Source: Tritrichomonas musculus
Lineage: Eukaryota > Parabasalia > Tritrichomonadida > Tritrichomonadidae
Assembly: GCA_039105265.1 (NCBI GenBank)
Contig: JAPFFF010000031.1
Location: 1,550,001 to 1,614,000 of the forward strand
Length of the DNA stretch: 64,000 nt
Direction of reading: 5' to 3'
The position numbers and the translations under genes are program-made. The notes beneath the pieces were generated by a model. That model was not told where the DNA came from and ran no database searches. It saw only the letters and a program-made list of their open reading frames with translations. This document shows positions 9,589 through 20,707 of the stretch, one piece after another. Position 1 is the first letter of the stretch. Each line of letters begins with the position of its first letter.

Positions 9589-12160
9589 TTACTGTAAGTT
9601 TACATCAACACCAGGATTAATGAACAGAGTAAAATCTTCTGAAAATTTAAAAGTGTCTTTTTTGGTTGGAACAGAAAATCTTTGAATATTTGGAAATGAT
9701 GCAAGAATTAAATTTTCGAGTACGTTGAATATACTTTCTTTTTCATCATCAATAAATACGTCTCCAAGAAATTCAAAGAAACGAATTTTGTTGCATGAAA
9801 TTAAAAATTCATTTTCATATTTGCTTATTTTTTTGGTGATTTAAAACTTACAATAGAAGTTGATTTGAATGCACAATAGCCAATTGATTCAATTTCTGAA
9901 TCATCAGGAATATCAATTCTTTTGAGTTTCTTGCAATTCATGAATGCTCCATCAAAGATGAATTTGATGAACTTTGGAATTGTTGCTTGTTCGATATTTC
10001 GATCAGCAAATATAATTGTGTCAAATATTTTGCCTTTGTTGTTTCTTTTGCCAACAACAATTTGATGTTTTTCATCCAAATATTTGAAATTTTGGTTTAA
10101 TGGTGAAATGATGATCTTTTTAATTTCAGAGAATTTAAAAATTCCATCTTCAATGATTTCAACGCTTTTTGGAATAAACAAACTTTCAATTGATGATAAA
10201 TTAAATGCATTTTTTCCAATCACACGTAAAGATGAATTTTCTGGAATGTAAACTTCTTTAAGTTTTTCACATGAAAAGAACAAATTACTAGCTAATGATT
10301 GTAATTTAGATCCTTCTTCAATTGACACTTTTTGGAGATTCTTACATGAAAAGAAAGCACCATTACTTATTTTACTAACACTCTTTGGAATGATGATTGA
10401 TTCTAATGATGAATTACAAAATGCAAAAATGTTAATTTTGGCCAATTCTGAATCTTTTTGAAATTCTACAGATTTGAGTTATTTACAATTATCAAACGCA
10501 TGACATTTGATGTATTTAATGTTTTTGGGAATTGTTACTCTTTGTATGTTTCGACTGGCAAATATAATTGTGTCAAACATGTCACTTTTGGCGTCACTTT
10601 TTCCAATAATTATTTGATGTTCATCATCCAAATATTTGAAATTTTTGTTTGATGGCGAAATTATTACATTATTCAATATATATGCTAGACAACACCATAG
10701 GCTTTTCATTCTTTCAACATTTTTTGGAATGAAGAGACTTGTAATGCATTTATTAGCAAAATATATAGGAATTGTGTCGATTTCAGAATCTTCAGGAATT
10801 TCAATTTCACGTAAAGAATTACAATTCTCAAAAGCAGATGAATATATGTATTTAATGAATTTGGGAATTGTTATGTGTGTCGAGCTTCGATCAACAAATA
10901 TAATTGTGTCAAATATGTCACTTTTAGTGTCACTTTTCCCTACAATAATCTGATGTCTTTCATCTAAATATTTAAAGTGTCTGTTTGATGGCGAAACAGT
11001 CACTTTCGAAACAGAAGATAAATTACACCATTCTGGGTCAATCTTACTAACATTTTCTGGAATGAAAATATTTATTATTCCACTGAAATAAAATGCTTGG
11101 CTACAAATATTTTGTAATTTTGAATCTCTTGGAATTTCAAATGTCATCAATTTTCTATTATTTCCAAAAGTATTTGTTTGCAATGAAATCAAGTTCGATC
11201 CTTCTTCTAATGAAACTTTCCGAAGTTGATCGCAATGAAAAAAAGCACATTCACCAATATCAATGACACTTTTTGGAATTCTTATTATTTCAATAGGTGT
11301 ATCTGGAAACGCGCATTTGCCAATTATTAAAAGTTCTGAATTTTCAGAGAAATCAACTTGATTAAGTTTCTTACATTTACAGAATGCATATGGTTTGATG
11401 TATTTAATGATTTTTGGAATTGTTGCTTTTTCGATGTCTCGATTAGCAAATACAATTGTATCAAATATATCACTTTGTTTATTTTTTTCAAATTAAGATT
11501 TAAAAATAAAACAGATGCTTCTTTTTTATGAATATCTAAACATTTGAACATAAATTCAATAAATTGGCTTTGCTTAATATTATCCATTTGATTGATTTGC
11601 ATTTTAACAATATTTATTATCCTATATATATTTGGAATAGGTAGTTGTGCAAGATTTGAATTATTAACATATTTAAAAAAGTGAGATGCAATCATAATTT
11701 CTTCATTTGCAAGATCAATTGCTCTGTTTTCTTTATTAAGATGAATTTTGTATTGAATAAGTTTAAAAACAAGATCTTCATTGTGGGTTTTGATATATTC
11801 ATTTGTTTGCCATGTCAGTTTCGGAACATCAAAACTAATTGAAAGATGATGGAGTTCAATGATATTAGAATCTTTAATTTCAAAAAAATCATTTTGGCAT
11901 GCAGAAATGAAAGTTTGAAATGACTCCTCTGATATATTAATCGGCTGATCAGGTATTTCTATGTCTTCAATAGATTTATATTGATTCGCGCATTTATAAA
12001 AATAATTTGAATTATGTTGTATAATATTGAAATCAACCGGATATTTTTTCCCCTGAAAAATGAAATTTTTATTATGATGAACAAAAGGCTCTAAATAAAA
12101 GGTTGACTCTTTTTTCATCATACAAGTATATTTTTCTTTGGATTTTTTCCTACAATGCAT
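9589..12160 (-). pseudogene. BTB-like + LRR_5 (BspA-like) protein gene, unit 1, broken
   Basis: Starts at ATG 12160. The first about 240 residues look like a trichomonad BTB/BACK-type region (FIFQGKKYPVDFNIIQ, FKYVNNSNLAQLPIPNIYRI). Downstream are LRR_5 repeats of the BspA type (IPKFIKYIYSSAFENCNSL; SDIFDTIIFVDRS blocks between repeats). Three breaks: a shift of frame near 11.49 kb beside a T-run joining the BTB part to the repeats (shared with unit 2), TAA at 10479-10481 in an AFDNCK-LKSVEF repeat, and one T fewer in a run near 9833 than in unit 2. The final frame would end at TAA 9589-9591. BspA-like proteins are usually adhesion or surface proteins, but the BTB-like start and lack of a signal peptide suggest an intracellular protein. 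Confidence 0.8.
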
Positions 12161-12387
12161 GTCTTATTTTTCTATGAATTTTTGTCATATTTTTCTATCA
12201 ATTTTTGTCATATTTTTCTCTGAAATTTCAGCTACTCAACAACAAAAAATGATTAAAAAAAGAGAAATAATTTGGTGAAGAAAGTAAGAAAACAATATTT
12301 ATTACAAACAATTTCCAAAAAGTTTTCTGATATGAAATAATTGGTTATACAAAATATTGTATTAAGTAGAAAAAATATCAAAAAAGG

Positions 12388-12458
12388 GGGCAATCCGGGA
12401 ATTGAACCCGGGACCTCACGCACCCTAAGCGTGAATCATACCACTAGACTAATTGCCC
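12388..12458 (-). tRNA. tRNA-Pro (AGG)
   Basis: Same 71-nt sequence as at 9386, minus strand, with a T-run downstream. It lies directly upstream of the BTB-LRR_5 gene and next to the 7-bp satellite. Confidence 0.97.
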
Positions 12459-12478
12459 TTGATGTAAAATATATTTAT

Positions 12479-12889
12479 TTTATAATATATAATATATAAT
12501 ATATAATATATAATATATAATATATAATATATAATATATAATATATAATATATAATATATAATATATAATATATAATATATAATATATAATATATAATAT
12601 ATAATATATAATATATAATATATAATATATAATATATAATATATAATATATAATATATAATATATAATATATAATATATAATATATAATATATAATATAT
12701 AATATATAATATATAATATATAATATATAATATATAATATATAATATATAATATATAATATATAATATATAATATATAATATAATATAATATATAATATA
12801 TAATATATAATATATAATATATAATATATAATATATAATATATAATATATAATATATAATATATAATATATAATATATAATATATAATA
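12479..12889. repeat. 7-bp satellite (ATATAAT)n, array 1
   Basis: About 58 head-to-tail units of ATATAAT with one irregular spot near 12780. Long frames across it (YYILYII repeats) exist only because the unit lacks stops on the minus strand. Interrupted on the right by the mariner-like element. Confidence 0.95.
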
Positions 12890-14353
12890 TAGTTGGTGGA
12901 CATAATTCTGTTTTGGAGACATAATTATGTTTTCACATCATTTCTATATATTCAAATTGGACTTTTAAAAAAACAATTGTAGAACAATTAATATCATATT
13001 GGATACATTTTATTCCCCGATTTTCATTCACTTTTATCAAACTAAATTTGATCATAAATATGATATCGAATTTTTAATTTCTGAATATTTTTTTATTATT
13101 TGAAAAAAATTATAATTTACTTTTCATCTATAATTAAAATGTATCATTATTATTTATTGAAATAAAATAGATAATTAGAAAAAATGGTTTCATTTTCATT
13201 TCACTACTCAAAAAACTCATTTCATATCACATTTCATGCTTTTACCATAAAAAAAAGGTTGTTTTAATTTGCTCTAACATAGTTATTATTTTAGAATATA
13301 ATGTATATATTATATTTTAGAAAAGAATTTATTGAAATAATAATTATATAAAAAGAAAAAGTGTTTTCAAAATATGACAAAAATCATTCATACAAAATTA
13401 CTAATTTTGAAAAATGAGTTTATTTTATTTCAAATTAGATGCAGTATTAATCATCTATATGATGCATATAATATATTAAATATAATAATATGGTTGAAAA
13501 AGAATCAATCTTGGAAAAATTTCATTTTTCTTTTTTTCATTCAAAATCATTCATAAATCACTCATACATAATTGATATGATTTCAGAATTACATTATTTG
13601 ATAATACATACAATGAAATATATTATTAATCCTCTAAAAATCATTGTTGCCCATCAAGATTTCAGGTTTTTCTAAGAAATATACAAATTACACTTTTTTA
13701 TTTTTTTCTATTATAATAGCATTAAAAATAGTAATTAATCAATAAATATTAGATAAGTATAGAAGAACTATTAAAATAATGAAAATATTTTCTCAATGTC
13801 TAAAATTGAAAGTCTTTTTCAGTTATTTCAGAAGTTACTCTTTTTCATTAAGGTAATAGATCTTGAGTAGAACCGCCAATTTTATTCTTTCAATATCATT
13901 ATACTATATGCATTATATCAAATATTTAAATAAAAATTTAAAAGTTTTTATTTTTTATTGGAAAAAAACAAAAAAGTGATATGATTTTTAACTTTATTTT
14001 GTGCATCAAAATTTTCTTATATGAAAGTTTTTAGATATCAATTATCTGACAAAATTATATCATTACTGATTATGAATTAATGATATTATTATTAAATCCC
14101 AAGTTTCAATTATTGAGAATAAAATAAGCATTTTAACTTTTTTTTACATTAATGGCAAAATTTCATATAAATCACAAATATAATAGCTCATTTAATTAAA
14201 TAATGATGTACATAAAATACATTAATAAAGTATATAATATTATCAAATTATCTTTAAAAAGTATTGAGAAAAATGTGTTTTATTTTTGTGTACCATTCAA
14301 AAAGTTGAGCAAACATGATTATGTCCCAAAAACATTATTATGTCCACCAACTA
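12890..14353. mobile_element. Mariner-like non-autonomous element, 1,464 bp
   Basis: Inverted ends TAGTTGGTGGACATAAT extend imperfectly for about 45 bp, each with a second GACATAAT motif. TA dinucleotides flank both sides within the 7-bp satellite, matching TA target use of Tc1/mariner elements. The size suits a mariner, but no transposase-length frame remains (the longest is about 60 codons), so it is either non-autonomous or decayed. A nearly identical inverted copy lies at 23178-24640, where a filled/empty pair confirms the limits. Confidence 0.82.
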
Positions 14354-14463
14354 TATATAATATATAATATATAATATATAATATATAATATATAATATAT
14401 AATATATAATATATAATATATAATATATAATATATAATATATAATATATAATATATAATATAT
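14354..14463. repeat. 7-bp satellite (ATATAAT)n, array 2
   Basis: About 15 units of the same 7-bp satellite between the mariner-like element and the 4.46-kb TIR element. It is probably part of one array split by the insertions. Confidence 0.93.
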
Positions 14464-14590
14464 AGAGGAAATTTTCAGAGAACCCAGGTTCTGTGAAAAT
14501 ATCAGCACCCCCCTCTCAAAAAGTTGATTTTTTGGCGGTTGATATTGGTTTCATAAAATTAACATTAAACACTTTATCTTTTATTTCTTT

Positions 14591-15932
14591 CTTACAAAAT
14601 CAAACAGTTTTCTCCAATCCAAGCAAACATTTACTTTAATACAAGGTTCCTTTATCAGATACAACGCATTAATCTCACAACCGCAAACTACATCTCAATA
14701 AGATTTAGAATTCTTACAAAATCAAACAGTTTTCTCCAATCCAAGCAAACATTTACTTTAATACAAGGTTCCTTTATCAGATACAACGCATTAATCTCAC
14801 AACCGCAAACTACATCTCAATAAGATTTAGAATTCTTACAAAATCAAACAGTTTTCTCCAATCCAAGCAAACATTTACTTTAATACAAGGTTCCTTTATC
14901 AGATACAACGCATTAATCTCACAACCGCAAACTACATCTCAATAAGATTTAGAATTCTTACAAAATCAAACAGTTTTCTCCAATCCAAGCAAACATTTAC
15001 TTTAATACAAGGTTCCTTTATCAGATACAACGCATTAATCTCACAACCGCAAACTACATCTCAATAAGATTTAGAATTCTTACAAAATCAAACAGTTTTC
15101 TCCAATCCAAGCAAACATTTACTTTAATACAAGGTTCCTTTATCAGATACAACGCATTAATCTCACAACCACAAACTACATCTCAATAAGATTTAGAATT
15201 CTTACAAAATCAGACAGTTTCATCCAATCCAAGCAAACATTTACTTTAATACAAGGTTCCTTTATCAGATACAACGCATTAATCTCACAACCGCAAACTA
15301 CATCTCAATAAGATTTAGAATTCTTACAAAATCAGACAGTTTTCTCCAATCCAAGCAAACATTTACTTTAATACAAGGTTCCTTTATCAGATACAACGCA
15401 TTAATCTCACAACCGCAAACTACATCTCAATAAGATTTAGAATTCTTACAAAATCAGACAGTTTTCTCCAATCCAAGCAAACATTTACTTTAATACAAGG
15501 TTCCTTTATCAGATACAACGCATTAATCTCACAACCGCAAACTACATCTCAATAAGATTTAGAATTCTTACAAAATCAAACAGTTTTCTCCAATCCAAGC
15601 AAACATTTACTTTAATACAAGGTTCCTTTATCAGATACAACGCATTAATCTCACAACCGCAAACTACATCTCAATAAGATTTAGAATTCTTACAAAATCA
15701 GACAGTTTTCTCCAATCCAAGCAAACATTTACTTTAATACAAGGTTCCTTTATCAGATACAACGCATTAATCTCACAACCGCAAACTACATCTCAATAAG
15801 ATTTAGAATTCTTACAAAATCAGACAGTTTTCTCCAATCCAAGCAAACATTTACTTTAATACAAGGTTCCTTTATCAGATACAACGCATTAATCTCACAA
15901 CCGCAAACTACAGCTCAATAAGGTTTAGAATT
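14591..15932. repeat. 122-bp tandem repeat, 11 copies
   Basis: Eleven direct copies start at 14591 and then every 122 bp to 15811. Each begins CTTACAAAATCA and contains CCAATCCAAGCAAACATTTA. Copies are almost identical (AAACAG/GACAG, CTCC/ATCC and CCGC/CCAC variants). The last copy drifts at its right end. GC content is clearly higher than its surroundings. Non-coding. Confidence 0.96.
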
Positions 15933-17139
15933 TTACGTAAAATTTTAAATTAAATTTCAATTACATTTCATTTAAATTTTATATTGATTTAGTCATTCCA
16001 ATTTTAATAGGTTTCTTTTTATGTTAGAGCAATTTATACTTATTATTCTGAAATCCTTTTTTTTAGGTTTAATCAATAAAAATTTTTTGATAATTAGTAA
16101 TAAACTTACACATCGCAATACATACTTTATTGTTTTTTTGGTTTGATATATATATATGTATATAAACACATTTGGTTTTAAAACAAATCTATTCTAATTT
16201 TAAATATTATAGTATTAGTAATTGACTTTATTTTAATGTTTTAATTGTTTTTATTATCATATTTATTTTCTTTCCATATCTTTTTCTATCCTAATGAGTA
16301 TTATATTTGCTTTTTTACAGCGAATTATTTTAAATCGGAACCTTAAAATTTAATAATGAGAAATATTTAAGGCCAAATATATGGCTAAAGTAGGTCAATT
16401 TTGAGAGAAAAGCAGCAGTTATTTTTTTTTAGCATTGATGATTTGAGGAAAAATTGGAAATTTTCCATTTTTTTCCTTTTTATGTAATAGTTCATATATT
16501 TAATCAAACAACATAAGTTCACGTTAAAACAAAAGGAATTTAACACATTTTTGGCTATATAAGCTAAATAAAATAGACCAAATATGCTTTCAAAAAAATA
16601 AAAATTTTGTTCTACTAAAATCTTTCGATCCTACCTTTTCCAAATAATTTATATAATTAGATATCAACTTATTCCATGACAGTAATTTTTAATATTTATT
16701 ATTAGACTAAAAAGAATCAGAGGAATGATAAAATCCATTGATTTACTTTTTTGAGAATGATTAAAAATGCAAGTTGGAAGATGATTTACAATAATGAATC
16801 AAATAAATTGAATATCTAGAGCAGTTTTTTGATAATATTAAATGTTTTTGGCCAGTATTTCTAATTTAATGAATTTTTAAGTACAATTTAACATGTTCAG
16901 AAAAGGAAATCGGAGAGAATCATTATTTTGATAAAAGCTTGTGTTTATTCCTTCAAAATAAAATAATTTTGCTAAATAAAATACAAAAATAAGCTTTATT
17001 AGAACTTGCAATACCGATATCAATAAGTAGTAATTGTAAAAACCATTTTTTAATGATTTCTAATCATATGTTCACATTTATAATTCGATTTTTCTAGCTT
17101 CAAAAAAGATAGTGATCAAATAAATCATTCAATTTTGCA
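15933..17139. other. AT-rich interior of the TIR element, no gene seen
   Basis: No frame with recognisable content. It holds only AT-rich sequence and short TA runs (near 16150). Confidence 0.6.
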
Positions 17140-17215
17140 TTGATTGTTAAGTATATATTTATTTACCTTTTTGAACTGTCTTGTGTATCTGAAGACTTAT
17201 CTTACTTCTATCTTT

Positions 17216-17640
17216 TTCCTTACCTCACAACTTATTTTACAACTTATCTTACAATTTATCTTACAACTTATCTTACAACTTATCTTATAACTTATCTTAT
17301 AACTTATCTTATAACTTATCTTATAACTTATCTTATAACTTATCTTATAACTTATCTTACAACTTATCTTACAACTTATCTTACAACTTATCTTACAACT
17401 TATCTTATAACTTTCTATACTACTTATCTTACAACTTCCTATACTACTTATCTTACAACTTCCTATACTACTTATCTTTTACCTTATCCTATTACTTACC
17501 TTACAACTTATCCTGCGACTTATTTTATAACTTAATATACTACTTATCTTTTACCTTATCCTATTACTTATCTCACAATTTATCCTACGACTTATTTTAT
17601 AACTTATTCTACTCCTTATCTTACAACTTATTATGCCTTA
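17216..17640. repeat. 12-bp minisatellite (ACAACTTATCTT)n
   Basis: Degenerate 12-bp repeats (ACAACTTATCTT, TATAACTTATCTT and variants) across about 420 bp, becoming irregular to the right. Because 12 is divisible by 3, it gives a 131-codon LTTY-repeat frame (17140-17535), judged a by-product. Confidence 0.85.
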
Positions 17641-17668
17641 GTATTCTGTTAAAGCTCGATTTACAGGT

Positions 17669-17884
17669 TTATTGTTTATGTGCTTTTCGAGATGCTTTAT
17701 AAGGATATGCAGTGTAATATAATATATCATCTGGCCAATTGGTTTGCTTTGCAGCATATCTATCATTGACTCCATGGAATTTCATCATTATTAGAACGAG
17801 CATTAGATTTTTTGAATTTGATTGATTATGTTCAGCTACACTTTTTGCGACACCTCTATCGAAATATCTGATCAGGGAGTTCAT
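17669..17884 (-). CDS. Small unrecognised frame inside the TIR element
   Basis: A 71-codon minus-strand frame (start MNSLIRYFDRGVAK; includes NQSNSKNLMLVLIMMKFHGV) has a more even composition than its surroundings. I recognise no family. It may be the remains of a gene carried by the element, or chance. Confidence 0.3.
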   Translation of the reverse strand: MNSLIRYFDRGVAKSVAEHNQSNSKNLMLVLIMMKFHGVNDRYAAKQTNWPDDILYYTAYPYKASRKAHKQ

Positions 17885-18863
17885 TAAATATATAATACTG
17901 CTACTTATCTTTCATTTTATTCTACAACTTTTCTGACAACTGTTCATTTCTACTATTTTTTCAATTTATCCCAAAACTTTCTATTTTTTCCCACATAATT
18001 AACCCTTACGGTCGTAAGTTGGAGAGTTCCGTTGTCAAATCAGTAATTTTGCCGAACCCGCTCTATACAATAGCCGTATTTTATTTGGTCGTTTTTGAGA
18101 AGAAATATAATTAATTATTTACAAGTAATTTCTTATTACACATTTGATAATAGGTGGAGGAGACTTCAGTCTTAAAATAAAATTGGATAATTGATTTGAG
18201 CAGGCGAGGATGATTTGAGTAAATAATGGTATGCTGATGCTGATAAAATCAACTAATATAACTGCAAGGACAATCATATGCAAGTGAGATTAGTTTCTGT
18301 AATAAATTGGTCTGGTTTATTAAAATATAAAGCATGAGTTACGGTATATAAAAAAAAAAAACGTTAAAATATTAAGCGTGAGTTTTTTTTTTTATCTTAA
18401 CCAACATGGATTCAAAGCAAATATTCACAAAGTTTTAACATGACCATTTATTATTTGAAAAAGTTACCGTTTTTTATATGCCGTAATTTCTATTCCATGC
18501 GCAGTAATTCCAAATTTCGAGAATGGCAGTGTTTAAAAATTGGTGATGTCAAGCTCAGATAGAAAGGGATTACGAAACAGCCGAATGGTTACTACATAAT
18601 TAAACAAACATTCACAAAAATATTTGAAGTTTTGTAATTTATTTGATTAATCTCATAAAATTAAGTTTTGTAATTTACAATCTGTTTTTATATATATATT
18701 TGCTATTTTTAATTTTTTTACATAACCAGAAAACTCACATTTTTCATTTTGTCAGAATTTTTTTTTTATTTTTAATCATTTTTATAAATCATTCAAAAAG
18801 TTCTAATAAAATAAACCATTCAAAAATAGTTGGAAAAAAATTGAATGCTTTTTTTTTTTTTTT
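17885..18863. other. Right part of the TIR element, no gene supported
   Basis: AT-rich, with a stretch of more balanced composition at about 18001-18100 but no recognisable product. Confidence 0.5.
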
Positions 18864-18927
18864 TGAACTTTTTGAGAGGGGGGTGCTGATATTTTTTTAG
18901 AACTCGGGTTCACTAGGATTTGACCCT

Positions 18928-19296
18928 AATATATAATATATAATATATAATATATAATATATAATATATAATATATAATATATAATATATAATATATAAT
19001 ATATAATATATAATATATAATATATAATATATAATATATAATATATAATATATAATATATAATATATAATATATAATATATAATATATAATATATAATAT
19101 ATAATATATAATATATAATATATAATATATAATATATAATATATAATATATAATATATAATATATAATATATAATATATAATATATAATATATAATATAT
19201 AATATATAATATATAATATATAATATATAATATATAATATATAATATATAATATATAATATATAATATATAATATATAATATATAATATATATATA
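18928..19296. repeat. 7-bp satellite (ATATAAT)n, array 3
   Basis: About 52 units. In unit 2 the equivalent place has only about four units (34235-34262), joining the same left and right flanks. Confidence 0.95.
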
Positions 19297-20707
19297 ACGA
19301 TCATTTTTTCAAACACCTTTTTCGGTTGTTAATTGAGTTTATTTACATATTTATATAAAAAAAGGAAGCCACTTTTTGAGAGAAGCTCAAAAAGTTTCTT
19401 TAGCGCTGTCTATAATGTATCAAATTTTAAACATTTGGTTTTATTAAAAAGAAAATTCTTAATTTTGAAATTTTGACCTTTGACAATGAAAAATTTACCT
19501 AAATAAGTAAACTTTTTGACCTCACATATTCTGTTAACAAATCTGTTATATTCTCATTATTTTCATTTATTCAAATTTTATCATCTGGCACACCCAAATT
19601 CAATTAATCTCATCATTCTCATCTAATCTCCAAATTCAATTATTTGTTGAAATCATATAAAATATTTGTTGAAATAATATATTGTGACTGTTATTTAATA
19701 ATATATAGCAGTGTTTCTGCTATATAAAACACAAATTTGTATTTTATTGACTTCATCCATCCTGTATTGGTCAGTTACAAAGAGTCATTGAATTGTATCA
19801 TTGATTGGTTCAAAATTTGCAAGTAAAAGTTCTGAAGGCAATCGGATCACGCATGCTCATGGATAAAAATGATATTTGAAGACTCCCATTCGCCAAAAAA
19901 AGAGAAACAATCAAGGAACAAATGAACGTAAATTACAAATCCAATTCCACTCAGCATCTACAAGAAAGAATTTTCCACAATAAAAGATCATTTAACATGG
20001 CACTAGGACAAAAAATACAGGTTAATTGTTACCACCAAAGAAGAATCAGGATACGTCAATGAATTAATCAGCATTCACCAACCAAACCACGCCACCGATA
20101 ACAACAATGATTATTAACAACAACAATGAAAACAATAATAATATTGGTGGTGGTGAAGTTGAATCGTTTATTGAAAATTCTTTGCTGAGTATCCTGCTAC
20201 TGTTTTCTTTGAATAGATATAACACTGTTAAGGTGAAATGATCATCACAGTATTCAAAAAATAAAACTTTTTGATAAATGTAATAAGAACTTTTTGATAA
20301 ATGTAATAAGAACTTTTTAATAAATGTAATAGAACATTTTGAAAAATGTAAATTTTAGATCTAAAATTATTCGAAAATTTTATCAAATCATAATGAAACT
20401 ATTATTGAACACAGCGGCAAGATTATTATGGTATCTTTGAAGTTATAGTACGATTTGTCTCTCATTTAAGCTTGATATCCATAATTGGAAATAATTGATA
20501 TCGAATTCAGCAAAAAGATTTATTATCTACAAATTAATTCTGCAAAAAAATAAAAATTATCTTCAACAAGCGCCATTATGATCAGATTAAAACTAGATTA
20601 AATTTTAATATGTAATGTATTTCCAAAAAAGCAGGATAAATAAATAAAAAATAATTACAATTATATTGATAATTTCGATAATTTACTCAGATCATTAAAA
20701 ATCAAAA
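19297..20707. other. Intergenic stretch with coding-like remnant
   Basis: No intact frame. About 19780-20230 is less AT-rich (for example the CCAACCAAACCACGCCACCG area and a run of AAC/AAT codons), with broken frames. It may be an old gene. It is conserved in unit 2 (about 34264-35652) with small indels. Three near-copies of AACTTTTTGATAAATGTAAT lie near 20270-20340, two in unit 2. Confidence 0.5.

Larger units (their letters stand above)
14464..18927. mobile_element. 4.46-kb TIR element of unresolved family
   Basis: Matching inverted ends of about 60 bp lie at 14464-14526 and 18864-18927. They start AGAGG / AGGGT and share ATATCAGCACCCCCC and TCTCAAAAAGTT. The element sits inside the 7-bp satellite, so the target duplication cannot be read. 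It carries an eleven-fold 122-bp repeat, a 12-bp minisatellite and one small unrecognised frame. No transposase, polymerase or integrase was recognised. It is probably a non-autonomous DNA element. The whole insert is absent from unit 2. Confidence 0.7.

Noticed and set aside
12449-12922. YYILYII-repeat frames at 12449-12922 and 18897-19316
   Set aside because: They are by-products of the (ATATAAT)n satellite, which has no stop on the minus strand.
13374-13675. 60-codon frames within the mariner-like element as a transposase
   Set aside because: Too short, no DDE/D motif pattern recognised, and they shift between the two copies.
17140-17535. 131-codon LTTY-repeat protein
   Set aside because: Translation of a 12-bp minisatellite; no conserved start region or other domain.
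14464-18927. Calling the 4.46-kb TIR element a Polinton/Maverick because of its AG-starting ends
   Set aside because: It is far too short and no polymerase, integrase or capsid-type gene was recognised. The family is left open.
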